Below, one piece after another: positions 11,201 to 21,124 of a DNA stretch of 64,000 nucleotides. The notes under the pieces are model-generated. The model was not told the DNA's origin. It was given only the letters and a program-made list of their open reading frames with translations, and did no database searches. The number at the start of each line of letters is the position of its first letter. Within the stretch, counting starts at the first letter, position 1. Source of the DNA: Nemertoderma westbladi (Eukaryota; Xenacoelomorpha; Nemertodermatida; Nemertodermatidae); contig JAUCBJ010008877.1 in NCBI GenBank assembly GCA_032718475.1, positions 1 through 64,000 on the forward strand. The letters run 5' to 3'. Both the position numbers and the translations under genes were made by a program.

Positions 11201-12663
11201 GAGGGTCGAGGGTTACACGGAAACATTGCGGGGTGACGGGGAAGGCGGGCGATGGGGAATTGGATAAACAGCTCGAGGAGTTTTGGACCACGGAGGGCTT
11301 TGGGACGAAGTTTAATGAGGATCGGCCGACTTCGCACGACGACCGTACGGCGATGAAAATGATGGAAGCCTCCAAGAAAAGGTTACCTAGCGGTCGCTTT
11401 ATGGTCGGGATGCCGTGGAAGGAATCGAGACTGAAACTCCCCGACAATCGAGCCACAGCGCGTTCGCAACTCTTGTCGTTGGAAAGGAAATTCTCTAAAA
11501 ACTCTCTGTTCGAAAAACTCTATCGGGAAATGTTGGGCTCGTATATTACGGACGGATATGCGCGCCGCACCACGAAGGAAGAGTTAGAGAAGAAGGACGA
11601 CCGAGTCTGGTATCTTCCCCATCACGGCGTAGTCTCGGCTAAGAAACCGGGAAAGGTGCGCGTCGTATTTAACGCTGCCAACCGCCACCGGGGGGTAGCG
11701 CTTAACGATAAGCTTTACTCGGGACCGGACTTGTTAAACACCTTGGCGGGAGTTCTCATGCGATTCCGGCAAAACAAAATCGCATTCGCCGCCGATATTA
11801 AAGCGATGTACCACCAAATTCGTGTACCGGAACGGGATCAACGCTCACTGCGGTTTCTCTGGCGCCATAGCGTTACCGAACCGATACTCACTTATCAGAT
11901 GACGGTTCAGGTATTCGGCGTTATCTGCTCCCAGGCGTGCGCGTGTTACGCGTTGAGGTCTGCCGTCCTGGATGACCCGTGCCCCCCGGACATACGGCGC
12001 GCGGTCCTGGAATCCTTTTATTCGGACGACCTATTGGGATCGACAGCCGAGACCGCACAGGCCATTGCGTTAGTGAGCGGGCTACGGGAACGACTCAAGG
12101 ATTACGGGATGCACCTCGTAAAGTGGGCCAGTAGTTCGCGGGAACTACTCGGGACCATACCGTCGGAGGAGCGGGCAACGCCAACCATCGACTTGGCCGG
12201 GGACGACTTACCAACGGATCGAGCGCTTGGGATTAGCTGGGAAATGGAAGCGGATGTGATTAGATTCGACTTCGCGGGAGTCAGCGAGGAGGGTTCGAAA
12301 CGGGAAATTCTGTCCACAATAAGTTCTATTTTCGATCCACTAGGATTCCTCGTTCCCGTAATATTCATTGCTAAATGTATCATGCAGAAACTCTGGGCGT
12401 TAAAGGTTCTCGAGATATGGCTGGGATGGAAAGACGATGCGAAAAATCTGTCGGGCCTGCGAATTCCCCGATGGTACGAAACGGGACTCTCAGGGTTAGT
12501 GGTGGGCCGGGAGATCCACGTTTTCTGCGACGCATCCGAAGAAGGCTTCGCGTGTGTGGCGTATGTTCGTTCGGAACTCAGCGACAAGTCGGCGCGATGC
12601 TCCTTCATTGCGGGGAAGAGCAGATTGGCGCCAATGAAACGACTGTCCATACCTCGACTGTAA
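8257..12663 (+). pseudogene. BEL/Pao Gag-Pro-RT polyprotein, ends at nonsense codon
   Basis: Long open frame of 1468 codons. The first ATG at 8257 or the internal ATG at 8353 (MDDTIRGD) could be the start. Residues about 90-160 form a charged coiled coil with three 11-residue repeats (RKLEELRISEE). A Gag core of the DUF1759 type spans about 450-620. Zinc knuckles follow near 700-760 (CVLCQGDHTTRNC, CFKCLEAGHRGGDC). The A17-type protease region has LDPCSELTLI, so the usual Asp-Ser/Thr-Gly is altered after the Asp. Reverse transcriptase has ADIKAMYHQI and, at residues 1255-1258, YSDD instead of the common YVDD. RNase H begins with VFCDASEEGFA. A TAA at 12661-12663 stops the frame where related elements have Glu (LELQAA context). 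Confidence 0.85.
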
Positions 12664-13392
12664 CTCCAGGCGGCGGTGCTGGGGATCCGCTTAGCTGAGA
12701 CTTTAAGGGGAGAGCTAAGGATGGTAATTTCCCGAACTGTCTATTGGTCTGATTCCACAACGGTGCTGCGGTGGATAGGAAATCCTTCTAGGCGTTTCCA
12801 CACCTTCGTCGGGAATCGGGTTGCCGAAATCATGGATTCGTCGGAACGAACGGATTGGCGGCATGTACCGGGGGATCTTAATCCGGCGGATGACGGGACG
12901 AGGGGACTCGCAGCTGCGGAGCTAGTTGAGTCGAGCCGATGGTTCCAAGGACCGCCATTCTTACGAACCGAACCACGGAATTGGCCCGCGTCGCCAATTA
13001 TTAAGGAGGACGATACAGATCCCGAGATCAAACTTTGTGGGGCCTCGTTTCGCTCCTCCGGTCGGGCAGGGGCGGTTATTGACTTACGGCGGTATTCTCG
13101 CTATCGCCAGGCGCTGAGGAGGGTTGCGTGGGTGATGCGGTTCATCCACAACATCAAACGGGGGGACCGATCGACTCGACATTCCGGACCCCTCTCGGTC
13201 GACGAACTAGAGGACGCGAAGATCGGAATGATAAAGGGTGATCAATCCGAATTCTTCGCAGGAGAGGTTGAGCGAATCCATGCGGGGAAGGAGATTCATC
13301 GAAACAGTCCCCTAAGTAAACTCCAACCGTGGTTATCGGGGAACGGGCTTCTGCGAGTCGGAGGTCGACTACATAACGTTCGTTCAAAAATG
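8257..13392 (+). mobile_element. BEL/Pao retrotransposon copy A, 3'-truncated
   Basis: Contains gag, protease, reverse transcriptase and RNase H regions in BEL/Pao order. It ends shortly after the RVGGRLHN motif that normally precedes the integrase zinc-binding domain, so the integrase and 3' LTR are missing. The break lies next to the tandem tail of a minus-strand LINE (13423 onward), which could have interrupted the element. One nonsense codon splits the frame. It cannot be autonomous. Confidence 0.85.
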
Positions 13393-13437
13393 CAGAGGAA
13401 ATGTAATAATTACATGTTCAACATGTCTATTTTCTAG
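12664..13437 (+). pseudogene. BEL/Pao RNase H to pre-integrase remnant
   Basis: Continues in the same frame directly after the TAA at 12661. It encodes the second half of the Pao RNase H domain (VYWSDSTTVLRWI, RHVPGDLNPADDGTRG) and the linker leading to the integrase (RVGGRLHN). The BEL-like sequence ends near 13392; the last codons up to the stop at 13437 are unrelated AT-rich DNA. The integrase zinc finger and catalytic core are absent. Confidence 0.85.
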
Positions 13438-13586
13438 TAGAGCAAAAAAAAATTCAAAAAATGCGATTGTTAAATTGTTAAAATATTAATCCAAAATTTT
13501 ATACAAATTGTCTATTTTCTAGTAGAGCAAAAAAAAATTCAAAAAATGCTATTGTTAAAATATTAATCCAAAATTTTATACAAATT
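13423..13586 (-). repeat. Two-unit 85-bp repeat, likely LINE 3' tail
   Basis: Two near-identical units begin GTCTATTTTCTAGTAGAGCA at about 13423 and 13508. They lie beyond the 3' end of the minus-strand LINE reading frame and abut the broken BEL/Pao copy A. Short tandem tails are common at LINE 3' ends, so this is inferred to be the tail of the LINE whose body lies at 14705-14833 and 21125-23035. Confidence 0.5.
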
Positions 13587-13605
13587 TAGGTGGTCGTTCA
13601 CATGG

Positions 13606-14693
13606 AAGCAGGACAATTCGGTCCCGGACAATTCGGTCCGGACAATTCGGTCCCGGACAATTCGGTCCCGGACAATTCGGTCCCATTAATTTTGTGTTTC
13701 AATTCGGTCCCAAAACATGCATATTAATGGGACCGAATTGTCCGGGACCGAATTGTCCGGGACCGAATTGTCCGGGACCGAATTGTCCAGGACCGAATTG
13801 TCCGGGACCAAATTTAATTGGTACTATATAATGGTAAATGTTCTAGAACCTTAATATATATTATTATATGGTAGCTAGTGTTTTTTTTATTAGCTAGTAT
13901 TCTTTTAAAAATAAAAAAAAATTACTTTTTTTTATAACATTATTAGTTATGGTAGGCCTAGCTATTATGGTGTTTTTATGGAGCTTGTTAATTATTTACT
14001 AGCTAGTAATAGTACCGGTATATATGTATTTAAAATGTTTAAAACAGATTTTTTTTATATATTGCGTAAGTATACTGTATGTGTTGTTGGTTGGTTAACA
14101 AACCTAAATTATTATCCTAGATAATAGCTGGATCTCATTCAGGGACTGTTATAATATCATCAATATTGTTGGTAATTAATATAATCAGCAACAGTTTAGG
14201 CCTAATTCTGAAATATCAATGTTTACACAAGTGTTTTAATAATTTCAAGGAAATGCTAGCTAGTAGCAAAAAACACTAGCTACACCTTAATAAATAATAT
14301 ATAACAATGTTCTCGAACACTACCAATAACGAAAATAAAAAAAATACAGTATTTTTAAAATTTCAAAAAATTCTAGCAAGTAAATAACACTAGCTACCAT
14401 AACAAATATCTCTACTAATGTTCTAGAACATTCACCAATATCAAAAAAGCACTAAAAAGTTGCTATCAGGAACCGGACAATTCGGTCCCGGACAATTCGG
14501 TCCCGGACAATTCGGTCCCGGACAATTCGGTCCTAGGACAATTCGGTCCTAGGACAATTCGGTCCCGGACAATTCGGTCCCGGACAATTCGGTCCCATTT
14601 ATTTAGTGTTTTGGGACCGAATTGTCCGGGACCGAATTGTCCGGGACCGAATTGTCCGGGACCGAATTGTCCGGGACCGAATTGTCCTACATC
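13606..14693. mobile_element. Foldback element made of 15-bp GGACAATTCGGTCCC arrays
   Basis: Each end is itself a hairpin. At 13611-13820 about five forward units of GGACAATTCGGTCCC are followed by about five reverse units. At 14471-14690 about eight forward units are followed by five reverse units. The central 650 bp is AT-rich with GCTAGCTAGT words and no gene. The 11-mer CGTTCACATGG flanks the whole block (13595-13605 and 14694-14704), consistent with a target site duplication. The insertion lies in the 3' region of a LINE. The superfamily is not recognised. Confidence 0.75.
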
Positions 14694-14704
14694 CGTTCAC
14701 ATGG

Positions 14705-14833
14705 TTCTCCCAACTACTACTACTAGGTCGAGCGAACTCGGACAGTGGAAATGAGATCCTTCCAGGCTTCCCGATTCTCCATAGTTGTCGCAATTTCGTT
14801 TCTCCCAAGTTCAGTATCCCTTTCAAGTTGATC
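14705..14833 (-). pseudogene. LINE ORF2 C-terminal end (3' part of split LINE)
   Basis: Read on the minus strand, this encodes the typical last residues of a LINE polyprotein (DQLERDTEL, then MENREAWKDLI and VRVRST), ending in four tandem TAG triplets near 14717-14729. It continues the LINE frame that stops at 21125 (GRPAITYI). The two parts are separated by the inverted-repeat element at 14836-21122, so this was one LINE copy before that insertion. Confidence 0.85.
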
Positions 14834-14835
14834 TA

Positions 14836-14914
14836 CAGTCCCGCTCTCAAAAAGCATTCCTTTGATCAAACATTGATCAAACTTTGATCAAACATTGATC
14901 AAAGTTTGATCAAA
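14836..14914 (+). repeat. Left terminal inverted repeat
   Basis: 79 bp beginning CAGTCCCGCTCTCAAAAAGC and then alternating palindromic TTTGATCAAA-type units (TTTGATCAAACATTGATC). The matching right end differs by one base (CATTCC here, CATGCC there). Confidence 0.9.
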
Positions 14915-16893
14915 TATTGAAATGAACCAGGCTTATAAATCCTGCCATTGAGTTCTACCAAAGGCGCTGCACTTCAAAGTCTAGATTCCCACTGAGCCGT
15001 GTGTCAATCAAGCAGCCCTCTCTCTCTCTCTCTCGCTCTCCCTGTGTGTGTAATGCTCCATGTGCTCTGTAGGATGTCTGCAGAGCACACAGGACACCAC
15101 GTCCATATCATACCATAGGTTTGTACGCTATAGCCGTTATTTAATCCGCACCGCCTAGGTTATAATAATTTACAGCGATTATCAGAAAATAACAGCCCCA
15201 ATTGAATCTCCACTTGGCGGTGTGGTGGTAATGAAAGCAAGGGCGGGTAGGGGCTGTGTGGAGTTTAATTCTGAGTTACGCAATGTGTTGGTTGGGTGGA
15301 TGGCTACAATACATTATAATGGGGGGGGGGGGGATACATGGGAGGATACAATAATTGTATCCTGGCTGGCCAATGGCTAGATCCTGGGGGGGGGGGGGGG
15401 GGTAATATGAGAATATCCCTTGGTATTATTATATCAGTTGACATTGTGGCCTTCTGGCTGGCCACAAGTGGGAAATACGTTGCTTTCTTGTAAGGAGAAA
15501 TAATTGATTCGACAACAAATTATGTCATAGGGAGTACAGGAGTCAGCGGTCTCAGTGCTATTTGCTGTATATTATTAGCTTGGGGTGCCGACAGCGACAG
15601 ACCACTAACAAAGTAAAGGCATAGCATATGTAATATGGCTCTTAGCTTATGCAGCCCCAGCATGTAAAACCAATTATCTGCTGTGAAATGGAATTCCCCG
15701 AAATTTCGAAATTTACTAAAGGCTTCCCAAGAAATTAGACAGCCAACTATCCCATACACACACAGGAGGCCGCGAACCAACGAGATTGGCCCCCTTGCAC
15801 TGAGCTGGCCTGGTCACAAAAGAAAGTAATGTGTACTAAACAAATTTATTACACTGAACTTTCTTACTAAAATTTCAACATGGATGACTTTTCTGTTTGC
15901 CCAAAAACAATTAAACAGACGTTGTTCATGCACCACATAAGTCTGTAAGTGCTAACGCGGGATTTCCTTGGTAAAGTGACACCATACCAGTGATTTCTGA
16001 AAGTACCAATGTGCTAACTCAGTAACAGACTTTAGCAACATTTAGCAACACCAATTCTGCACCACCCGCAAGAGGGCTCAAGTGTTCTAAAGTGCTAACT
16101 TACTAAAAACACCAATAACAATAGTAATATTAGCAAAGTTAGGAGTTTGAAGTGATGGTATCTGTAAATCTTGGAAGATAATGATTAGGTGTTTTTGTGT
16201 TGAATATTTCAAGACACCACACATCATAAAATGCTAACTCATTATTCGTTCTTTGGGATGTGAAAGGATATTGAATATATTATAATATTAAATATGTAAT
16301 CATTTGTTTCAAAAATATCAATATTTATTTAGTTTCAACAACGTCAATAGAATCAAAATATTTATATTAAAATTTATGTAACATTACAGAACATAGTTTT
16401 TCTAATGTTTCTTATAGTGTTATTGATTGTTTGAAAATCAAGATGTTCAGAATAAATTTAAATTACATTATTTGAACGTTACAAATTGGTTGGTAACATT
16501 ATTTCAACGTTTCAAAATAATTATAAACTGAATTGGGGGGTGGGGGGGGGGGGGGGGGGGGGTGTACACACCAAATTTTATACTACCAAGTTTTTGCTAA
16601 TTTCATTTGTGAAAATGTTCTCAAACATATAAAATATGTTCAATTAAAATATTTTATAACGTTCTATATTTTTCATTTTCAAAATAAAATAGAGAATCCT
16701 AAAAAAATGTTCTCCTTTTTAAACAATAGAACATACATTTCTGCATTTCCAATCGCTGATTTCTCAGGCTACCAAAGGGGGTCAGAACCTTAATGCGCAT
16801 ATAAGACAATGAATGCTTGTATTTATGGATGTACAGTATGTTACCACTATATGATTTCTGCTGACTGGAATTATTTATTTCTGAAACACATTG
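14915..16893. other. Non-coding left interior of the TIR element
   Basis: No gene. It contains a CT microsatellite near 15020, poly(G) runs near 15320-15331, 15386-15402 and 16543-16562, and the first cluster of AAGTGCTAAC motifs from 15955 to 16240. Short open frames here look like chance. Confidence 0.6.
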
Positions 16894-18385
16894 TCATCTA
16901 TATTGTGATCTATGGTTGATTAAAAAGCAATAAACACAATAAACGCAATAAATAGAATGCTGTGCCGGCTTGACGACAAAATTGAGCCACCACAACTCCC
17001 TATCACCCATGACATTTGCTAGATCATCCGAATCTTCAAGGCCAGTGTCCTTTAAGATGCGTCTCAAGAAAGTCATGGGCTGTCCACCATGCTTATTCAC
17101 TCCATGAGGCTGCCAAAGTACAAGATTATGCACTGGCTGGTCCTCACGGCGAAAGCAATGTCCTGCAAAGCGGAGGCGATTTTGTTCTAGTGTCAAGCTT
17201 GGGGGAACCAATGAGACACCTCCAATGTTATATAGTGTCTGGTTGGAGATGTGTGCATTGTACTTGACACAATGAACCCGGCGTAGCATTCTTGTGAATG
17301 TGCCATCCAGAGATTTGGTATCCTCTGCAGTTAGAGCCCAGCATGGACTCCCATAGAGGAGTACTGGAACTACTGCTGCTCTAAATAATCGTACCTTAAG
17401 ATTCCGATTAATTCTATGTGACTTCCAAATCCTGGAAAGCCTATTCAAGGCTGCCCATGCCTTTCCCTTGCGTATTCGAAGGTCTCGCCTGACCTCCGGA
17501 TCCATGAACCCTGGTGACAGAAGTCGTCCACATGCTCAAGCATACCATCCTTTGAGCTTATGCTCATCCGGTCAGAGACTTGCTGATGACTTTCATAGTT
17601 AACTGTCAAAATTTTGGTCATTTTTGGAGTTAATAAAAAGACCAACACTAGAAGCAGCATGTTCTAATGAGCTGAGGAGCCGTTGGGCTCCCTCTAGTGA
17701 TTCTGAGAGTACTCCTAAGTCATCAGCAAAGTCTAGATCAGTTAGGTACTTGGCAGGTTTTCCTCGACTTCTGGAGCCAGTAGGTGGAGTTATCATCACC
17801 CCATCATCATTATGATGATCTAGTGACATGCTTATAGTCAACCATAATTATGAACAAGAATGGCGCAAGTGTGTCTCCCTGGAGGACGCCCCATAACACC
17901 TAAAGTGGTTCTGTGTCACCGTCAGCAGTAGACACAAATGTTGTCGAACCATCGTATACTGATCTGATTGCTGCAATGATTTCATCAGGAATCCCATATA
18001 ATGAAAGTATGCTGAACATACGTGAGCGAGAGACTGAATCAAAGGCCTTGAAGAAGTCAACAAAGATAACAGCCAGATGCCTGTCTTTCTTTTTTGATCA
18101 ATCTCTTCAATTATCCTTCTAAGTACCAAAATGGGCTCCATGGTCTCACGACCTTTAAGGAACCCATTCTGATTTCCAAGGAGCAGTCTCTAAATTTGAT
18201 CCAGAGGGATCAATGGGATCTAGATAAGCTTTAAACACTCAGGTATTTTAAAGACCTCAGGGGGACACCATCTACTCCACTACTGGCACGATTGGTCTTA
18301 ATGCCCTTTGCAGCAGCCTTCACTTCTGCAAAGGAGATATCGCCAATGGGAATATCTGGGAGTACAGACTCAGAACACTTTTACT
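16894..18385 (-). pseudogene. Second LINE fragment, reverse transcriptase to 3' end
   Basis: Minus-strand pieces in several frames encode LINE polyprotein motifs in order. They are a pre-RT region (EVKAAAKGIKTNRASSGVDG, near 18280-18350), the RT palm FVDFFKAFDS (near 18040), the catalytic FADD (near 17730), RLRFAGHCFR (near 17140) and the terminal LKDTGLED...VMGDRELW (near 17000). Frameshifts near 17600 and 17850 and in-frame stops around 18140-18240 disable it. The 3' end has TTTATTGTG-like short repeats at about 16920-16960. It is the same family as the scrap at 420-665, and distinct from but related to the split LINE. Confidence 0.85.
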
Positions 18386-20345
18386 TCTTTAAAGGTATCA
18401 GGCGATACCCTGTCATTGAATTAAATACACTGCATTCAGGGACATGGCTTATTGGTTTTATGTATGTATTTAGAGAGGTTTAAAGTTTTGACCTCGAAAA
18501 GACCGAGAATAGCAGCAGTGTGCAATAATGGGTAAGAGATTGGTGCCACATTTTCAAAATACTTGTAGCAATTCACGTTATACAGTAGCAGTATATGTAA
18601 AAAATAAAATTTGAGATTGCACGAAATTTGACATACAGAATGACCTCTCTATTTTCTGGAAAAGGAAACTTATTGCAAGGATTAAGGATTTAGAATAATA
18701 TATAATTATGAGAATAAATTAATTAATGGTTGTGATTATGTGCCATATTATTGAATGCTTTTATTAAGAAATCCATGAACTAGTTGCAAAGACATAGACG
18801 TTTAATATATGAATTGAATAGGCCTAATGTTAGCACTTTATGCTTTCTGTTGGCCGGTATTATTCATTTCAGAAACTCATAATCACCTCTTGTGATCTCG
18901 GCTTGATTAATAATCAATTTATTTCAATTTTAGTTATAAAACGCTAACATCTGGTCTGGCTTGCTATGCAATAATTATACAACAAAATTAGCCTTAAAGA
19001 GCTAACATTTAGAATATGTCTTATGGAGAAACTCTATAGTGCTAACAGTTATCACAGTTAGCACAGTTAACAGCTAACAGTAGGTGGAGTTATCATCACC
19101 CCATCATCATTATGATGATCTAGTTACATGCTTATAGTCAACCATAATTATGAACAAGAATGGCGCAAGTGTGTCTCCCTGGAGGACGCCCAATAACACC
19201 TAAAGTGGTTCTGTGTCACCGTCAGCAGTAGACATAAATGTTGTCGAACCATCGTATACTGATCTGATTGCTGCAATAATTTCATCAGGAATCCCATATA
19301 ATGAAAGTATGCTGAACATACGTGAGCGAGAGACTGAATCAAAGGCCTTGAAGAAGTCAACAAAGATAACAGCCAGATGCCTGTCTTTCTTTTTTGATCA
19401 ATCTCTTCAATTATCCTTCTAAGTACCAAAATGGGCTCCATGGTCTCACGACCTTTAAGGAACCCATTCTGATTTCCAAGGAGCAGTCTCTAAATGGGAT
19501 CCAGAGGGATCAATGGGATCTAGATAAGCTTTAAACACTCAGGTATTTTAAAGACCTCAGGGGGAACACCATCTACTCCACTGGCACGATTGGTCTTAAT
19601 GCTCTTTGCAGCAGCCTTCACTTCTGCAAAGGAGATATCGCCAATGGGAATATCTGGGAGTACAGACTCAGAACACTTTTACTTATTTAAAGGTATCAGG
19701 CGATACCCTGTCATTGAATTAAATACACTGCATTCAGGGACATGGCTTATTGGTTTTATGTATGTATTTAGAGAGGTTTAAAGTTTTGACCTCGAAAAGA
19801 CCAAGAATAGCAGCAGTGTGCAATAATGGGTAAGAGATTGGTGCCACATTTTCAAAATACTTGTAGCAATTCACGTTATACAGTAGCAGTATATGTAAAA
19901 AATAAAATTTGAGATTGCACGAAATTTGACATACAGAATGACCTCTATTTTCTGGAAAAGGAAACTTATTGCAAGGATTAAGGATTTAGAATAATATATA
20001 ATTATGAGAATAAATTAATTAATGGTTGTGTTATGTGCCATATTATTGAATGCTTTTATTAAGAAATCCATGAACTAGTTGCAAAGACATAGACGTTTAA
20101 TATATAAATTGAATAGGCCTAATGTTAGCACTTTATGCTTTCTGTTGGCCGGTATTATTCATTTCAGAAACTCATAATCACCTCTTGTGATCTCGGCTTG
20201 ATTAATAATCAATTTATTTCAATTTTAGTTATAAAACGCTAACATCTGGTCTGGCTTGCTATGCAATAATTATACAACAAAATTAGCCTTAAAGAGCTAA
20301 CATTTAGAATATGTCTTATGGAGAAACTCTATAGTGCTAACAGTT
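17778..20345. repeat. 1.3-kb tandem duplication
   Basis: Unit 1 is about 17778-19077 and unit 2 about 19078-20345; the period is 1300 bp. Both begin CAGTAGGTGGAGTTATCATC and end in ATAGTGCTAACAGTTA. They differ by a small number of substitutions and short indels, so the event is recent. The unit covers the RT-palm part of the second LINE and downstream non-coding DNA. Confidence 0.9.
19078..19690 (-). pseudogene. Duplicated LINE RT-palm segment
   Basis: Second copy of the LINE segment created by the 1.3-kb tandem duplication. It encodes FVDFFKAFDS and flanking residues on the minus strand, with the same frameshifts and stops as the first copy. It lacks FADD and the C-terminus. Confidence 0.85.
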
Positions 20346-21043
20346 AGCACTTTACCTTTTTCAACAATTCTGAATCTGGTCGCTAGGGGGCAGTTGTTAA
20401 AATTTGTTGCTATTTGACGTTTTTAATTTGTGCTTGCAAAGGGGTCAAACTGCTAACACTTCGAAATGAGCCAATCGGAACCTGGAATTGTAGTCAACTT
20501 GTCTTAACAAATTTTTTTCAGGGAGTGTTAGCACTTTAGGTTAGCACTTTAAAACAGTTAGCACTTTACCATTGCAGGACTGCTGTTTGTTAGCACTTTA
20601 GTACTTCTAAAAACAGTATTTGTCTCGATATTAATTAAAATTTCTACCTTATCTCGCAAATAGTGGCGCAAGCTGGTCGCAAATAAAAAAGTTCTCCAGC
20701 GCAAATCGATCCCATATGAAATCTACTTTGGTTTATTGTTTTGGTTAGAAAACACCACCCCTTTAACCTGCTCCTTTCGATGTTTTACATTAATTTTTTG
20801 AAACTAATTGTAGCTGTACCAGTAACGGGCCTGTTCTCAGATACACTTGCGGTGACAGCACGGTGAAATCGCATACTGTCGCAGAAGAGCGATGTAAACT
20901 GTTACCTTGAAATCATTTCAATGTCATTTCAATATGAGACAGAAAGTCTGGAATTTCGGTCCATCGATTTCAAGGTCATTTCAATATGCCATCAATGTCA
21001 TTTCAATGTCAATGCTACTTTCAATGATATTCTATGGACACAT
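20346..21043. other. Non-coding right interior of the TIR element
   Basis: No gene. It holds the dense GTTAGCACTTTA cluster (20343-20600), one inverted unit related to the 5700-6110 minisatellite (about 20727-20780), and TTTCAATGTCATTTCAATATG-like repeats near 20920-21030. Confidence 0.6.
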
Positions 21044-21122
21044 TTTGATCAAACTTTGATCAATGTTTGATCAAAGTTTGATCAATGTTTGATCAAAGGC
21101 ATGCTTTTTGAGAGCGGGACTG
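21044..21122 (-). repeat. Right terminal inverted repeat
   Basis: Reverse complement of 14836-14914 with one mismatch. It ends GAGCGGGACTG at 21122 and is followed by the TA duplication. Confidence 0.9.
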
Positions 21123-21124
21123 TA

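Larger units (their letters stand above)
15950..20610. repeat. Dispersed GTTAGCACTTTA / AAAGTGCTAAC motifs, mirrored
   Basis: The motif occurs mostly as AAGTGCTAAC at the left (15955, 16010, 16090, 16230) and mostly as GTTAGCACTTTA at the right (20343, 20525, 20538, 20557, 20589). Further copies lie at 18828, 19045-19075 and 20104. The mirrored orientation resembles subterminal repeats of a DNA transposon, nested within the larger TIR element. Confidence 0.6.
14836..21122. mobile_element. 6.3-kb TIR element with TA duplication, inside a LINE
   Basis: The ends are 79-bp terminal inverted repeats with one mismatch that I can see, both starting CAGTCCCGCTCTCAAAAAGC. TA dinucleotides flank them (14834-14835 and 21123-21124), and removing the element joins LINE coding sequence exactly. 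TA duplication and CAGT-type ends fit the Tc1/mariner group, but the superfamily is inferred. No transposase frame is visible. The interior holds a second LINE fragment, a 1.3-kb tandem duplication, GTTAGCAC-type repeats and poly(G) tracts. It is either a very large non-autonomous element or a small one swollen by nested insertions. Confidence 0.85.

Noticed and set aside
14599-14887. Open frames rich in RTIRS or RIVRD repeats on both strands
   Set aside because: Translations of the 15-bp foldback units; no protein evidence.
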